Assembly (NCBI GenBank): GCA_012064385.1
Contig: QRDG01000527.1
Span: 837,315 to 901,314 of the forward strand
Source of the DNA: Puccinellia tenuiflora
Taxonomy: Eukaryota > Streptophyta > Magnoliopsida > Poales > Poaceae
Length of the DNA stretch: 64,000 nt
Reading direction: 5' to 3'
The notes beneath the pieces were generated by a model. The model was not told where the DNA came from, did no database searches, and saw only the letters and a list, made by a program, of their open reading frames with translations. Within the stretch, counting starts at the first letter, position 1; each line of letters opens with the position of its first letter. Of the stretch, positions 54,993 to 64,000 are shown in pieces. The translations under genes were made by a program, and so were the position numbers.

Positions 54993-57900
54993 GTGCGCGG
55001 CCTCAACGGTAGCGCGCGCCGCCTCGCCGTGCGATCAATGTCGGACACCGCGGGTGCGCCCATTGTATGCCTGCAAGAAACGAAACTGAACTTGATCTGC
55101 TCGCCCGTTGTCCTCGATGCGCTAGGTTCCGAGTACGTCTATCTCCCAGCACAGGGTACGCGAGGTGGCATCCTTCTCGCATGGAAAAGCCGCTGTGTGA
55201 CGATCACAGATACGTCGTTCTCCACGAACGCGATCACCGCCAAGGTCTTGGCAGGCACTGGAAACGCATGGTGGATGACAGTGGTGTACGGGCCACAAAC
55301 CGATGCAGACAAGATAGAATTTCTGCAGGAGCTTCGCGATATACGCGCAGTCTGCCAAGGCCCATGGATGCTCTGTGGGGATTTTAACCTCATATACCGA
55401 GACGAAGACAAGAACAACAGCAACGTCAACAGACGTATGATAGGCAGATTTCGAAGACTAATGAATGATCTCCTGCTGAAAGAGGTGTATCTCGCTGGGC
55501 GCCGCTATACCTGGTCAAACAACCAGTCCCCGCCCACCTTGGTGCACCTGGACCGTGTCCTGTGCACATCCGACTGGGAAGACATGCACCCGAACTGCCA
55601 CCTCCGCTGTCTGGCCTCTGTAGTTTCAGACCACAGCCCCTTGCTGCTCGACTGCTCCCCACAGCCAGCCATGAACAGGCGCTTCCACTTTGAAGATTTT
55701 TGGTTGTGGATGGATGGTTTTCACGACACGGTGACCGCGGCCTGGACGTCGATCGACGACCCTGATCCCTTCAGGCGTCTCATGAGGCGTATGCAGGCCA
55801 CGGCCAGCAAACTAACAAGCTGGAGCTCGCGCACCGTCGGAAACGTTAAGGAAAAGATGGCTATCGCTCGAGAACTCATCTCGCGATTCGACAAGGCGCA
55901 GGAGAATCGGCTACTGATCGACACCCCATGAGATGTGGTTCCACAAGCAGCTCAAGCTCACCCATCTAGGTCTGGCATCAGTGGAGCGCACGATCGCAAG
56001 ACAGCGATCTCGGATTGCAAACCTGCAGGAAGGCGACGCTAATACCTCCTTCTTCCACCGCCAGTGCACCTTCCGCCGACAGAAAAATAGGATCTACTGC
56101 ATAGCCGCTGGTGACCAAGTGTACACGGAGCACGCTGACATGGCTGAGGCGGCCTATGACCACTACGACGCGCTCCTGGGTACTGCTCTCGAGCGTGACC
56201 ACACGCTAGAGATGGCGCAGTTCATTGATCACCACGAGCTGGGCGACCTTGATGCACCATTTAGCGAAGAGGAGATTTGGAACGCTGTCAAACGCTTGCC
56301 GGCGCGCAAGGCGCCCGGTCCGGATGGCTTCACCGCCGAGTTCTTGCGAGCCTGTTGGGGCACGGTCAAGCAAGATCCGGTGGACACGTTCCAGCAGCTA
56401 TATGAGATGCGTGGCCGAGGATTCGCCAAGCTCAACCAGGCGTTGCTCACCCTGATTCCCAAGCGCGCCGATGCTAGACATCTGACAGACTACCGTCCGA
56501 TCAGTCTAATCCACCTGGTCGCCAAAATCTTCGCCAAGATTCTGTCGCTGCGGCTCGCACCCAAGCTCGACGAGCTTGTCAGCCGCAACCAGAACGCGTT
56601 CATCACGGGTCGCAGCCTGCACGACAATTTTGTGCTGGTAAAACAGTCCGCGAGATTGCTGCACCAACTCGGCGCGCCACGGGTCCTGCTCAAGCTCGAC
56701 CTCGCAAGAGCTTTTGACTCTCTAGCCTGGCCCTACCTCTTTGAGGCCCTACGCCAGTACGGCTTTGGCGAAAGATTCTTGGAATTAATGGATCGCCATA
56801 CTGCTTGCCTCGTCGAGCACACGGGTACTAATCAATGGCGAGGCTGGACCTCCAATCTGGCATCGACGCGGGCTACGCCAGGGCGACCCTTTGTCGCCGC
56901 AGCTGTTCGTGCTCGCTGTCGACGTGCTCGGCAAGGTGATCAAGCGTGCAATTGAGCTCGGCATCTTGCACCCGCTACACCCGAGGCGAGAAATACCAGG
57001 CATCTTGCACCTGCTATTTTGCCACCCCACGCTCACCGACGTCACCGCAATCAAGGAAATACTGCAGCTGTTCGGTGACGCCTCCGGTCTCAAGGTGAAC
57101 TTCACCAAGAGCTCGGCTTCCTTGCTGCATTGTGACATAGACGCAGTGATGCCAGTCATTGCCAGCCTAGGATGCCCAATTGTCCAGCTCCCGATCAAAT
57201 ACCTGGGCATACCGCTCACGTTGCGCCGACCTACTGCTGCGGAGCTACAGCCAATGGTGGATGACATTGCGTCAAGGCTGCCGAACTAGAAATCAGGCCT
57301 GATGAACAAAACTGGGCGCCTTGCCCTAGTAAAATCAGTCTTGGGCGCCATCCCACTGCATCAATTGCTGGCCTTCGCACCACCGAAAAAGACCCTACGC
57401 CAGATTGAGAAGATTGAGAGGGGGTTCCTATGGGTTGGGCGTGCTGCCGCCAATGGCGGGCACTGTCATGTCAATTGGCGACGGGTGTGCCGCCCAATTC
57501 ATCTAGGAGGCCTCGGTGTCCAGGACCTGGAGCGGCAAGGGCTCGCGCTGAGGATGCGTTGGCTTTGGTTCTCACGAACAGCCACCGAGCGCGCTTGGAG
57601 TGGCCTTGACCTGCAATTCTCGGCCGAGGAGCGATCGCTGTTCTTCGCTTCCACCTACATGGAGTTGGGGAACGGCGAGACAACCAAGTTTTGGACTGAC
57701 AGATGGATCGACGGGCGCGCTATCAGCGAGATCACACCGCTGCTCTTCAAATGCGTCCCGAAGCGGTGCCGCAAGACCACGACAGTAGCGGCTGGGCTAC
57801 TGGATAACAACTGGGCACGAGACATTAAGGGCGTGTTAGGGCTCGCCGAGATTGGCCAATACCTGCAAATTTGGCAGAGGATCGAGCACACTCACCTCAC

Positions 57901-58501
57901 AGAAGCACCTGATCAGCTAATCTGGAGGTGGACAGCCAATGGCACATACTCTGCCAAGTCCTGCTATGCCGCCAGTTTCCAAGAATCGACGTCAAGCTTC
58001 TCCTGGAAGTTGATTTGGAAAAACTGGGCGCCGCCACGAGTGAAATTCTTCCACTGGCTGGCCGATCAAGACAGATGCTGGACTGCTGACAGACTCGCAC
58101 GCCGTGGCTTGCAGCATCCACCTCGCTGCCCTTTATGCGACCAGGAACCCGAAACCATACAGCACTTGCTGCTGCACTGCCCCTTCACACGGCAAGTGTG
58201 GCATGAAATCCTGGCATGGCTGCGGTTCACCGTCCCTGCACCCTATACGGAGAACTCCCTGATGGACTGGTGGGTACAGGCGAAGCAAAACACCCCGAAG
58301 CAATTGCGCAAAGGCCTAGGATCGATCACTCTCCTGACGCCATGGATGGTGTGGAAACACCGCAACGATTGCGTGTTTGAAGGAGCACAGCCCTCCATCC
58401 GCGACCTAGTCGAGAAGGTCAAAAGTGAGGCCAAGCTTTGGGCCAGAGCAGGTGCAAAGGGGCTGCGTGTATTACTGCCGCCCACCTGGGACGTGCACTG
58501 A
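54993..58501 (+). pseudogene. LINE C ORF2 (endonuclease, RT, zinc-binding domain), inactive
   Basis: Endonuclease 54993-55931 (LQETK, MLCGDFNLIYR, RRYTWSN, SDHSPLLL), RT 55933-57289 (GDANTSFFHRQ, RKAPGPDGFT, DYRPISL, LKLDLARAFDSL, QGDPLSP read in another frame), C-terminal thumb and zf-RVT 57302-58501 (CPLCDQEPETIQHLLLHCPF). Frames shift near 55920 and 56815, and a stop lies near 57288. At the catalytic Y/F-A-D-D position the text reads ILHLLFCHP: the whole motif is deleted, so no RT activity is possible. Confidence 0.87.
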
Positions 58502-58573
58502 TGTACTTCCATTAAGACACTTGTAAACCTCTTAGGAGGATGTAAAACAAACTCTATCTATTCAATGAAATAA

Positions 58574-58610
58574 AACGCAAAGAATCCTTTGCGTTTTCTC
58601 GAAAAAAAAA
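58574..58610 (+). other. LINE C 3' stem-loop and A-tail
   Basis: AACGCAAAG, loop AATC, CTTTGCGTT, then TTCTCG and nine A. A terminal stem-loop before the tail is a typical recognition feature of plant LINE RNA for its own RT. Confidence 0.7.
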
Positions 58611-59285
58611 GGCAGATAAGTGATGCAAATATCATGGATACTCACCCTACTGCCCGCCCCATGATGTGATGCTGCTGAAGCCAAAGCTGACCATGTGCAT
58701 AGAGCACTCGATCATCCCCCAAATTGTTGTCACCTAAAAGGCAGTTGATCAGTTGAAATAGAAGCGTGTCATGGCATCTAACATAAATTATACATTGGTA
58801 ACTGCTTATTATTATTGCAGGATTGCACAAACTGCTTCACCGGTCAGCACCAGCACTATCATCACTGAAGAAAATTTATGGCACTGAAAAAGAAAATGAT
58901 GGATACCTTTTGTGAGGATATCAACTTCTCCACTTTCCTGACGCTCATGAACCTATACAGAACATAAGTAAACTCAAACCAAGCACCAGAAAACCCATTC
59001 AAATATAACACAAATGTGAGGACTTAAAAAAACTATTACCTTAATCACTCGGTGAACAATTGGAATTTCACGGCCCTACATACATAACAACCAAATGTAA
59101 ATTTAGTGTTGTGAGGATCATGTAGAAGCACACGGTAAACTTGAATATAGGACCAATAACTGAAGAGTCTGATTCAGCTACTCATTTATGGCTTACAAAG
59201 CAGTGGGACTTACATCAACATTGAAAACAACAATTTCTCCAGTACGGATGGGCTCTTTGCTCATGCGCAAAAACAGGATATCACC

Positions 59286-59594
59286 CTGCAAAGCAGATAA
59301 TGGATGGTTCAGGAACAGAAATGCAAAAGATGATGGCACTTTGCCGAACGCAAAAATGAACTCGGAAGTGAAATTAAAAACTACAATACATGTAATGGAC
59401 CGATACAGATCGGCAAATAGGGAACTGAAAGGAAAAAAATGGGATGGATGCTACCAAGGTCTTAATGGTACAAGACTAGGCGATAAGGCAATCTTCCACC
59501 ATTTGAAAAATAGTACAATTGCCTTAGAAGATACACGGAAATTTGTACATTCCACTTCTGAAATTTAGATTGATCACAGGTACGTATGTGTATG
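59286..59594 (-). other. SEC11 intron 2, left part
   Basis: Intron sequence upstream of exon 3. It ends with GTATG (59590-59594), the target duplication of the copia element. The other half of this intron lies inverted at 61661-61774. Confidence 0.75.
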
Positions 59595-59725
59595 TGTTGG
59601 AGTCCTTATTTGGAAAACTAGAAGTTTGTAAGGACGAAACTGTAACATGGTCTTGTACTTATCAGATCGGGAAGAAGGAATAGAGAGGTAAGATTGATTC
59701 CAGAAAATTCCCCCAATCCACGACA
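59595..59725 (+). repeat. 5' LTR of the copia element (131 bp)
   Basis: TGTTGGAGTCC ... CCACGACA, very short for a copia LTR. It differs from the inverted 3' LTR at about 4 of 131 positions. Followed at once by the primer site. Confidence 0.93.
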
Positions 59726-59737
59726 TGGTATCAGAGC
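59726..59737 (+). other. Primer-binding site of the copia element
   Basis: TGGTATCAGAGC directly abuts the LTR; initiator-Met tRNA type. Confidence 0.93.
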
Positions 59738-60351
59738 AACAGGTGACGCCGGGTCACTGCCGGCGGTGAATCGGCAAATTGCTGGCGGCGGAGCTCCGGA
59801 AGCAAGGAGTGGAGAAGGGGGCATCCCATCTCCCGTAGGTGAGGGGCAGCAAGCACCTGGAGGAGAAGACACAGCTACCGGCGGCCAGCAGTGCGAGTGC
59901 GACAAGCTGCAGGTGTCAGGTGAGCAAGCAGCGTCGGGTCCTAGAGGGAACAGCGGCACTTGCAGAGTGAGTGTTGCAGGGAAACGAGTCAGGTTTGTGG
60001 CTGCAGCCAGGCAGAAGAAGTACTAGGAGCTGCAAGACACAAAAGCAGCAGAGGAGGCGTCGAGGACGACGGAACAGGCCGGAACGAGGAGCATCAGCGG
60101 CAGCCAGGAGGAGCACCAAGCAACAACAACAAAAAAAGGATCAAGCTCGGAAGTCTGTCCTCAATTGCAGTGCGGTGCTCATTGCAATCAGAGGAAGGGC
60201 GTAACATTTTTGGGGATTGAAGACAGAATTGGTTTGTGGAGCTGACAAATTGCAAAGGTAAAATCGGAGTATATTTGTACCGTGGGGAAGGTCGCAGGTG
60301 GTTTGACCAAGAAGCTAGTGCAGTAACATTCTAATTGAAGAATCTGCAACC
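59738..60351 (+). other. Copia leader region lacking a readable Gag
   Basis: GC-rich until about 60120, with frames rich in Gly, Ala and Gln but no capsid-like Gag sequence. Stops interrupt every frame. The normal copia Gag domain expected here is either deleted or replaced. Confidence 0.5.
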
Positions 60352-61398
60352 TTGTTGCAAGCTATGAATGGTCTATGCCGGGCTGTGTTTGGTGGGTCTG
60401 GTAAGCACAGGATGGTATTGGATAATGGACCAGACAGAGGTAAAAGACTCGATGACAGCACTGTAAAATCATGGCGAAGAGATGGCGATTGGTTGTGCCC
60501 AAACTCAGGCTGTAAAAATGTGAATTCTGCATTTCGTAAATTTTGTAACCGTTGTGGGGCTGCACGCCTTGCTGGTGCTAGTGGAACGGGGACAACTGAA
60601 ATTGGCGGAAAATCTCATACTATTACAGTCCAGATGACTGCAGAAGACTTTGCGAAGTGGCAGCAATTCAAGAGGATGAGCTTGAATAAGAATTCTTCAA
60701 TGGAGCCACCTACCACATCAGCTTCTGCCACCTCTACTAATACTGGTGATAATGTTTCTAAAGTTGTGAATTACGACCAGAGTGTTGTGCCATGGTTAAT
60801 TGACTCGGGTGCATCGAGACATATGGTGGGGTCTTACAAGGAATTCTCAAAGTATGTTCCTAATTTGAAAGGAGAGGGTGTGAAGTTAGCAAATGGTTCT
60901 ACCCAAGATGTTATGGGGACAGGGGTGGTTGTGTGTGGATCTGATATGTCTTTATCATCTGTTTTGCATGTTCCATCATTTCCAATAAACCTGTTGTCCA
61001 TTAGTTGCATCACCAAAGAGCTGAATTGTGCTGTTATTTTTTACCCAACATGGTGCTTATTTCTGGAAATTGGGACTGGAAGAGAACTTGGGAGGGGGAG
61101 CATGCATGATGGACTATATTATTTGGGCGATGATACATCTCCTATGGTGGCAGCTGCTATGTCCTATTCTCAGTTAGGAGAAGTTCTGCTCCTACACCAT
61201 CGACTGGGTCACATGCCGTTTGGCACTATGGGTCAACTTTATCCTAACCTCTTTAATAAGATTAATAAGGAGATGTTGCTGTGCGATGCTTGCCAATATG
61301 GCAAACAAACTCGAAGTTCTTATGTGCTGTCCAATAATCGTAGTAATGTGCCCCTTAAGACTATTCACTCGGATGTGTGGGGTCCTCATGGTATTTAG
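60352..61398 (+). pseudogene. Copia polyprotein 5' part with a RanBP2-type zinc finger
   Basis: 348-codon frame. Residues about 46-68 form a textbook RanBP2 zinc finger: W-x-C-x4-C-x3-N-x6-C-x2-C, with Cys codons at 60496, 60511, 60544 and 60553. This takes the place of the CCHC knuckle of copia Gag. Then a Ser/Thr linker, protease (VPWLIDSGASRHM near 60795), and the integrase zinc-binding region (HHRLGHM near 61198, CDAC near 61283), ending at HSDVWGP and a stop just after, where the inversion breakpoint cuts integrase. RanBP2 fingers bind ubiquitin, Ran or single-stranded RNA; RNA binding would suit Gag, but that is inference. Confidence 0.8.
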
Positions 61399-61547
61399 GG
61401 AATGAAAGTAAGGAATGGGGTTTATCACTCAATCCATTAGTGTTAACTCGGTTGGGGTTTTGATGCTCTTAGTCTTAGGTAACTTTGATCGATTGATTGA
61501 TTGCAACAGTGCTCTTACATGGGAGTTTTGAATGTGTTATGTGGCAG
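61399..61547 (+). other. Inverted SEC11 intron 1 fragment
   Basis: Non-coding, ending in a good acceptor (TTATGTGGCAG) in front of exon 2. Its left edge is the junction with copia integrase at about 61390-61400. Confidence 0.65.
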
Positions 61548-61660
61548 GCATGATTGTTACATCAGCATTGATCATATGGAAGGGGTTGATGGTCGTGACT
61601 GGGAGCGAGTCCCCGGTGGTCGTGGTTCTATCTGAAAGCATGGAGCCTGGATTTCAAAGG
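61548..61660 (+). pseudogene. SEC11: SEC11 exon 2, inverted
   Basis: 113 bases between acceptor GGCAG and donor AGG|GTTAGT. Encodes MIVTSALIIWKGLMVVTGSE (the membrane anchor and start of the lumenal domain) and VVVLSESMEPGFQR, with the catalytic serine in SESMEPG. The phase (2 bases, then 37 codons) and the GFQR end fit exactly onto GDILFL of exon 3 at 59285, but that exon is on the other strand. No stop or frame damage, so the inversion is probably young. Without this exon the protein would lack both anchor and nucleophile. Confidence 0.9.
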
Positions 61661-61774
61661 GTTAGTTACATGGTTACTCAATACGAGAATCAGCTTTATA
61701 TGTGCTCTTTTGTTAAAGTTAGGCATTTGAGGTGGACAGAAGTGTTCTGTTCACTGCTTTATGAAAATACATAC
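61661..61774 (+). other. Inverted SEC11 intron 2 fragment with target duplication
   Basis: Intron sequence following the exon 2 donor. It ends CATAC (61770-61774), the complement of GTATG at 59590-59594, directly before the inverted copia LTR. Confidence 0.75.
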
Positions 61775-61905
61775 TGTCGTGGATTGGGGGAATTTTCTGG
61801 AATCAATCTTACTCCTCTATTCCTTCTTCCCTATCTGATAAGTACAAGACTATGTTACAGTTTCGTCCTTACAAACTTCTAGTTTTCCAAATAAGGACTC
61901 CAACA
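61775..61905 (-). repeat. 3' LTR of the copia element, inverted (131 bp)
   Basis: The minus strand reads TGTTGGAGTCC ... CCACGACA. A polypurine tract (AGGGGGAG on the minus strand, 61913-61906) precedes it in that direction. Confidence 0.93.
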
Positions 61906-62725
61906 CTCCCCCTCAAGATGGGGCGAAAATATCTATAAGCCCCATCTTGCTACAAATTCTCATAAAAGTAACATTACAAACCCCTTTTGTTAATACATCA
62001 GCAAGTTGGTCTACAGATTTAACAAAACACACTTGAATTACTCCTTCATCCATTTTTTCCTTGATGAAATGCCGGTCTATCTCGATGTGCTTAGTTCTAT
62101 CATGCTGAACAGGATTGTTCACGATGTTGATTGTGGCTTGATTGTCACAATATAACCGAAGAGGAGAATTATTAAATAACTTAAGCTCCATCAGCAATAT
62201 CCTCAGCCACATCAATTCACATAAACCAGATGCCATGGACCTAAATTCGACCTCTGCAGTTGATCTTGCCATGACACTTTGTTTCTTACTCCTCCAGCTA
62301 ACTAGATTGCCACCCACAAACATGCAGTAACCTGATGTAGATTTTCGGTCGTCTAAACAACCAGCCCAGTCTGCATCAGTATACCCTTCTAAATTCAAAT
62401 GTCCATTTCTAGAGAATAGAATCCCCTTTCCAGGACAACTCTTAAGATATCTTAGGATACGATTCACGACATCTAGATGGCTGGTACTAGGATCATGCAT
62501 ATATCGGCTGACAACACTTACAGAATAAGCAATGTCCGGTCTAGTGTGTGATAGGTATATCAAACGTCCCACAAGTCTTTGATATTTATATTTGTCTACC
62601 GAGTCACCAGAATCAGCTATAGTGCAATGATTTTGTTATATGGGTGTGGATGCAGGTCTACAATCTAGCATTCCTGTTTCTGCAAGTAAGTCAAGCACAT
62701 ACTTCTGCTGCAACAGAAACAGGAA
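61906..62725 (-). pseudogene. Copia RT end and RNase H, inverted half
   Basis: RT C-terminus QQKYVLDLLAETGMLDCRPA (about 62720-62640), an in-frame TAA at 62636, then the 220-residue RNase H frame 62572-61913: GRLIYLSHTRPDIAYSVSVV, GYTDADWAG, STAEVEFRSM, DNQATI, HIEIDRHFIKEK, ADVLTKG. These are the standard copia RNase H blocks. The frame is maintained across the stop. The upstream end at about 62725 is the second inversion junction; the sequence beyond it is not copia-like. Confidence 0.85.
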
Positions 62726-63303
62726 GTATGGACAAGTTGTCATATCTGTGCCTTCGTACGGTTCTAGACGACGAGACTTGATCCTCACAGCACACGCCTC
62801 ATGAGACTTCATGGGGAAAAGCATGACACCTCTCTATTGCTCATCATTCAGGCTTCTTATATCGATGAGCATTATGCCAGTTAAATAAGGTCGGAAGTGT
62901 CACCCAAATGAGCACTTGGGTTACATGAATGAAAACCTTATGACACAATTTGTAGAGCAAAGTTCTCACAACAAGAAAACTGTAGCGCAAAGTTTTGTAC
63001 ACAAAATCGTCAAACTAAAGAAAAAATCTGAATATATTATACCATGAAAGATAGCAAATAATTTCCAACAACTTGAAGGGAACGTGCACTTCGTTGTGCC
63101 GCTCTCAATCAACACTTACATACTGTTTAAACGTTCGGCCTACAGATCCTCTACTTTTGTTGATGCATACACAACCTGATGGAACATGGAAGTCTTTAAC
63201 AAAAACAGAAGTTATTTGAATTGTTGATGCCTCGCAACAAAGTGATTGGAAGTTGCTATGTATCGTGGCATTTAGTAGCACATTAAGGACTTGTTTGGCT
63301 GTC
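62726..63303. other. Unassigned sequence right of the inversion junction
   Basis: If the inversion model is right, this is what lay upstream of SEC11 exon 2, that is intron 1 or 5' flank. A short minus-strand frame at 62824-62730 (MLFPMKSHEACAVRIKSRRL) runs into the copia RT end but I do not recognise it. SEC11 exon 1 was looked for here and not found. Confidence 0.4.
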
Positions 63304-63700
63304 TGTCACATCCCGAATTTTGGCCCTATAAAAATTTCTTTGACAAAACCAAAATTTGGATTTGGATTTGGATCTTCTGATCTTGGCACCTCTATTTTAT
63401 CCTACATTTCCAAAACCCCCAAGATTCTCAAAACACTTATCTTTTCTTTAAATGCAAAAAGGCCTAAACCCTAGCCTTCCAAAGGAAGTGTGCCAAGGGT
63501 GACTTAAAAAAAAATTCCCCAAAAATTCCAGAGTGATCCCCAGCTAGGTTAGAACCCATTTATGCAAAAATATTTGGTGACTTGTTAAGAAAAGATTTGA
63601 CTTTTTCCTGATTTGTTTTCTGCCAAAAAAAACATATCTCCGGGAGAACAAAAATTATTGACGCTCGGTCTCGGTCTCGTCTAGAACAAAAATTATTGCA
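63304..63700. repeat. LTR-like sequence of a further gypsy element
   Basis: Begins TGTCACATCCCGAATTTTGG, a start resembling LTRs of plant Ty3/gypsy chromoviruses. The right end is not definable. A 15-base direct repeat (GAACAAAAATTATTG at about 63648 and 63685) lies near its end. It is next to a minus-strand gag piece, so orientation and completeness are unresolved. Confidence 0.45.
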
Positions 63701-63717
63701 AGTTTAGTGTTGGTGGT

Positions 63718-64000
63718 TCACATACCAAGCATCACATCTGAAGCTTCGTAGGTCTCTTCGGCGGACATGTGGTGGACACGAGCGACTTGAGGTGGCTTGA
63801 TTGTTCCGGCGGGAGGGTTGTTGAGGTTACGGTTGTTGTCACTGCCATCCTTGCTCTGGGTCAATGGGCAATCAACTATGTAGTGCCCCTTCTTGCCACA
63901 CTTAAAGCAGGAATTTTCCCTCTTGCAGTCATCCACGAGTGGACGCTTGTGGTAGAACTCATTGCAGGGGTATCCTTCCTTTCTGGGTGGGGTCCAGGTA
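63718..64000 (-). pseudogene. gypsy gag C-terminal fragment
   Basis: Minus-strand frame with a CCHC knuckle (CFKCGKKGHYIVDC, about 63912-63871) and the segment ARVHHMSAEETYEASDVMLG that leads into protease in chromovirus-type gypsy elements. It stops at 63718 just where protease should begin, so it is truncated. The N-terminal part lies beyond the window. Confidence 0.7.

Larger units (their letters stand above)
54983..58610 (+). mobile_element. LINE C inside a SEC11 intron
   Basis: Plus-strand L1-type LINE, opposite to SEC11. It opens with the endonuclease start (NVRGLNGSARR at about 54983), so the 5' part including ORF1 is missing. It ends with a 9-bp stem-loop (AACGCAAAG/CTTTGCGTT, 58574-58595) and an A-tail at 58602-58610. 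No target duplication could be matched. A direct repeat GAAAGCTGTTCAAGC lies just before the 5' end (54944 and about 54969). Confidence 0.88.
54642..59285 (-). pseudogene. SEC11: SEC11 signal peptidase subunit, exons 3-8 (gene broken by inversion of exon 2)
   Basis: Catalytic subunit of the ER signal peptidase complex, which removes signal peptides. Minus-strand exons: 59285-59214 (GDILFLRMSKEPIRTGEIVV...), 59075-59040 (GREIPIVHRVIK, catalytic His), 58952-58907 (VHERQESGEVDILTK), 58733-58646 (GDNN..., DDR with the conserved acid, GRAVG), 54948-54891 (FLPYAGWVTIVMTEQPIIK), 54692-54642 (YLLIGALGLLVITSKD, stop). All borders are GT-AG and all phases agree; 116 residues without a stop, matching the family end to end. 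LINE C sits in the intron between 58646 and 54948. Exon 2 is inverted (61548-61660) and exon 1 was not found, so the gene cannot give a normal product here. Confidence 0.9.
59595..62725. mobile_element. Copia element split and half-inverted within SEC11
   Basis: The 5' half (59595-about 61398) is on the plus strand: LTR, primer site, leader, RanBP2-finger protein, protease, start of integrase. The 3' half is on the minus strand: RT end (from about 62720), RNase H, polypurine tract, LTR (61905-61775). Between them lies SEC11 exon 2 in plus orientation. GTATG precedes the left LTR (59590-59594) and its complement CATAC (61770-61774) abuts the right LTR, proving that both LTRs come from one insertion. 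The middle of pol (integrase core and most of RT) is missing. Confidence 0.9.

Noticed and set aside
62730..62824. Frame MLFPMKSHEACAVRIKSRRL as part of copia RT or as SEC11 exon 1
   Set aside because: It matches neither copia RT blocks nor the SEC11 N-terminus, and no splice site supports an exon.
63253..63474. 73-codon frame across the LTR-like start
   Set aside because: It spans the TGTCACATCCC boundary and has low-complexity content; a chance frame.

Overview
This window is nuclear DNA from a large-genome grass, most likely Triticeae (wheat, barley, rye or a relative). The evidence is low gene density, nested LTR retrotransposons and LINEs with 5-bp target-site duplications, plant introns with GT-AG borders, and host exons whose closest remembered counterparts are grass proteins. 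The species is an inference; no sequence search was possible.

Layout. 1-2595: dead, 5'-truncated LINE (A). 3013-13804: gag-only copia-type element A (2.4-kb LTRs, TSD GACGG). 13810-19042: unassigned sequence, a possible TIR element, a 306-bp MITE and a probable Helitron carrying a RING-CH gene scrap. 19184-19670: small two-exon gene. 20570-21325: LINE tail (D). 22752-25086: three-exon host gene on the minus strand for a 320-residue predicted membrane protein, with a GC-rich 5' region to about 26580. 26622-52710: LINE B on the minus strand, split by two later insertions. One is gag-only element B (27240-37835, TSD GCATC). The other is a Tat-type Ty3/gypsy element (41372-52677, TSD CGTGT) with LTRs identical by eye. 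54642-61660: gene for signal peptidase subunit SEC11, invaded by LINE C (intron 6) and a copia element (intron 2). 63304-64000: start of another gypsy element.

How the parts relate. The two host loci, the membrane protein and SEC11, are separated by the LINE B nest, whose order of insertion can be read from the TSDs. The SEC11 locus is rearranged. Exons 3-8 lie on the minus strand with matching splice phases, but exon 2, which carries the catalytic serine, lies on the plus strand between two oppositely oriented halves of one copia element. The 5-bp duplication GTATG flanking those halves shows that the element inserted once and that an inversion followed.

The most unusual retrotransposon features are: (i) two gag-only copia-type elements with a conserved ~3.5-kb noncoding tail and PPT-like motifs at conserved positions; (ii) a recently inserted Tat element that lacks capsid, nucleocapsid and protease but carries a six-exon, 722-residue antisense gene with its own TATA box, plus a minisatellite whose unit contains the element's own PPT sequence; (iii) a copia element with a canonical RanBP2-type zinc finger where the Gag zinc knuckle would be expected. 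No tRNA, rRNA or CRISPR was seen.
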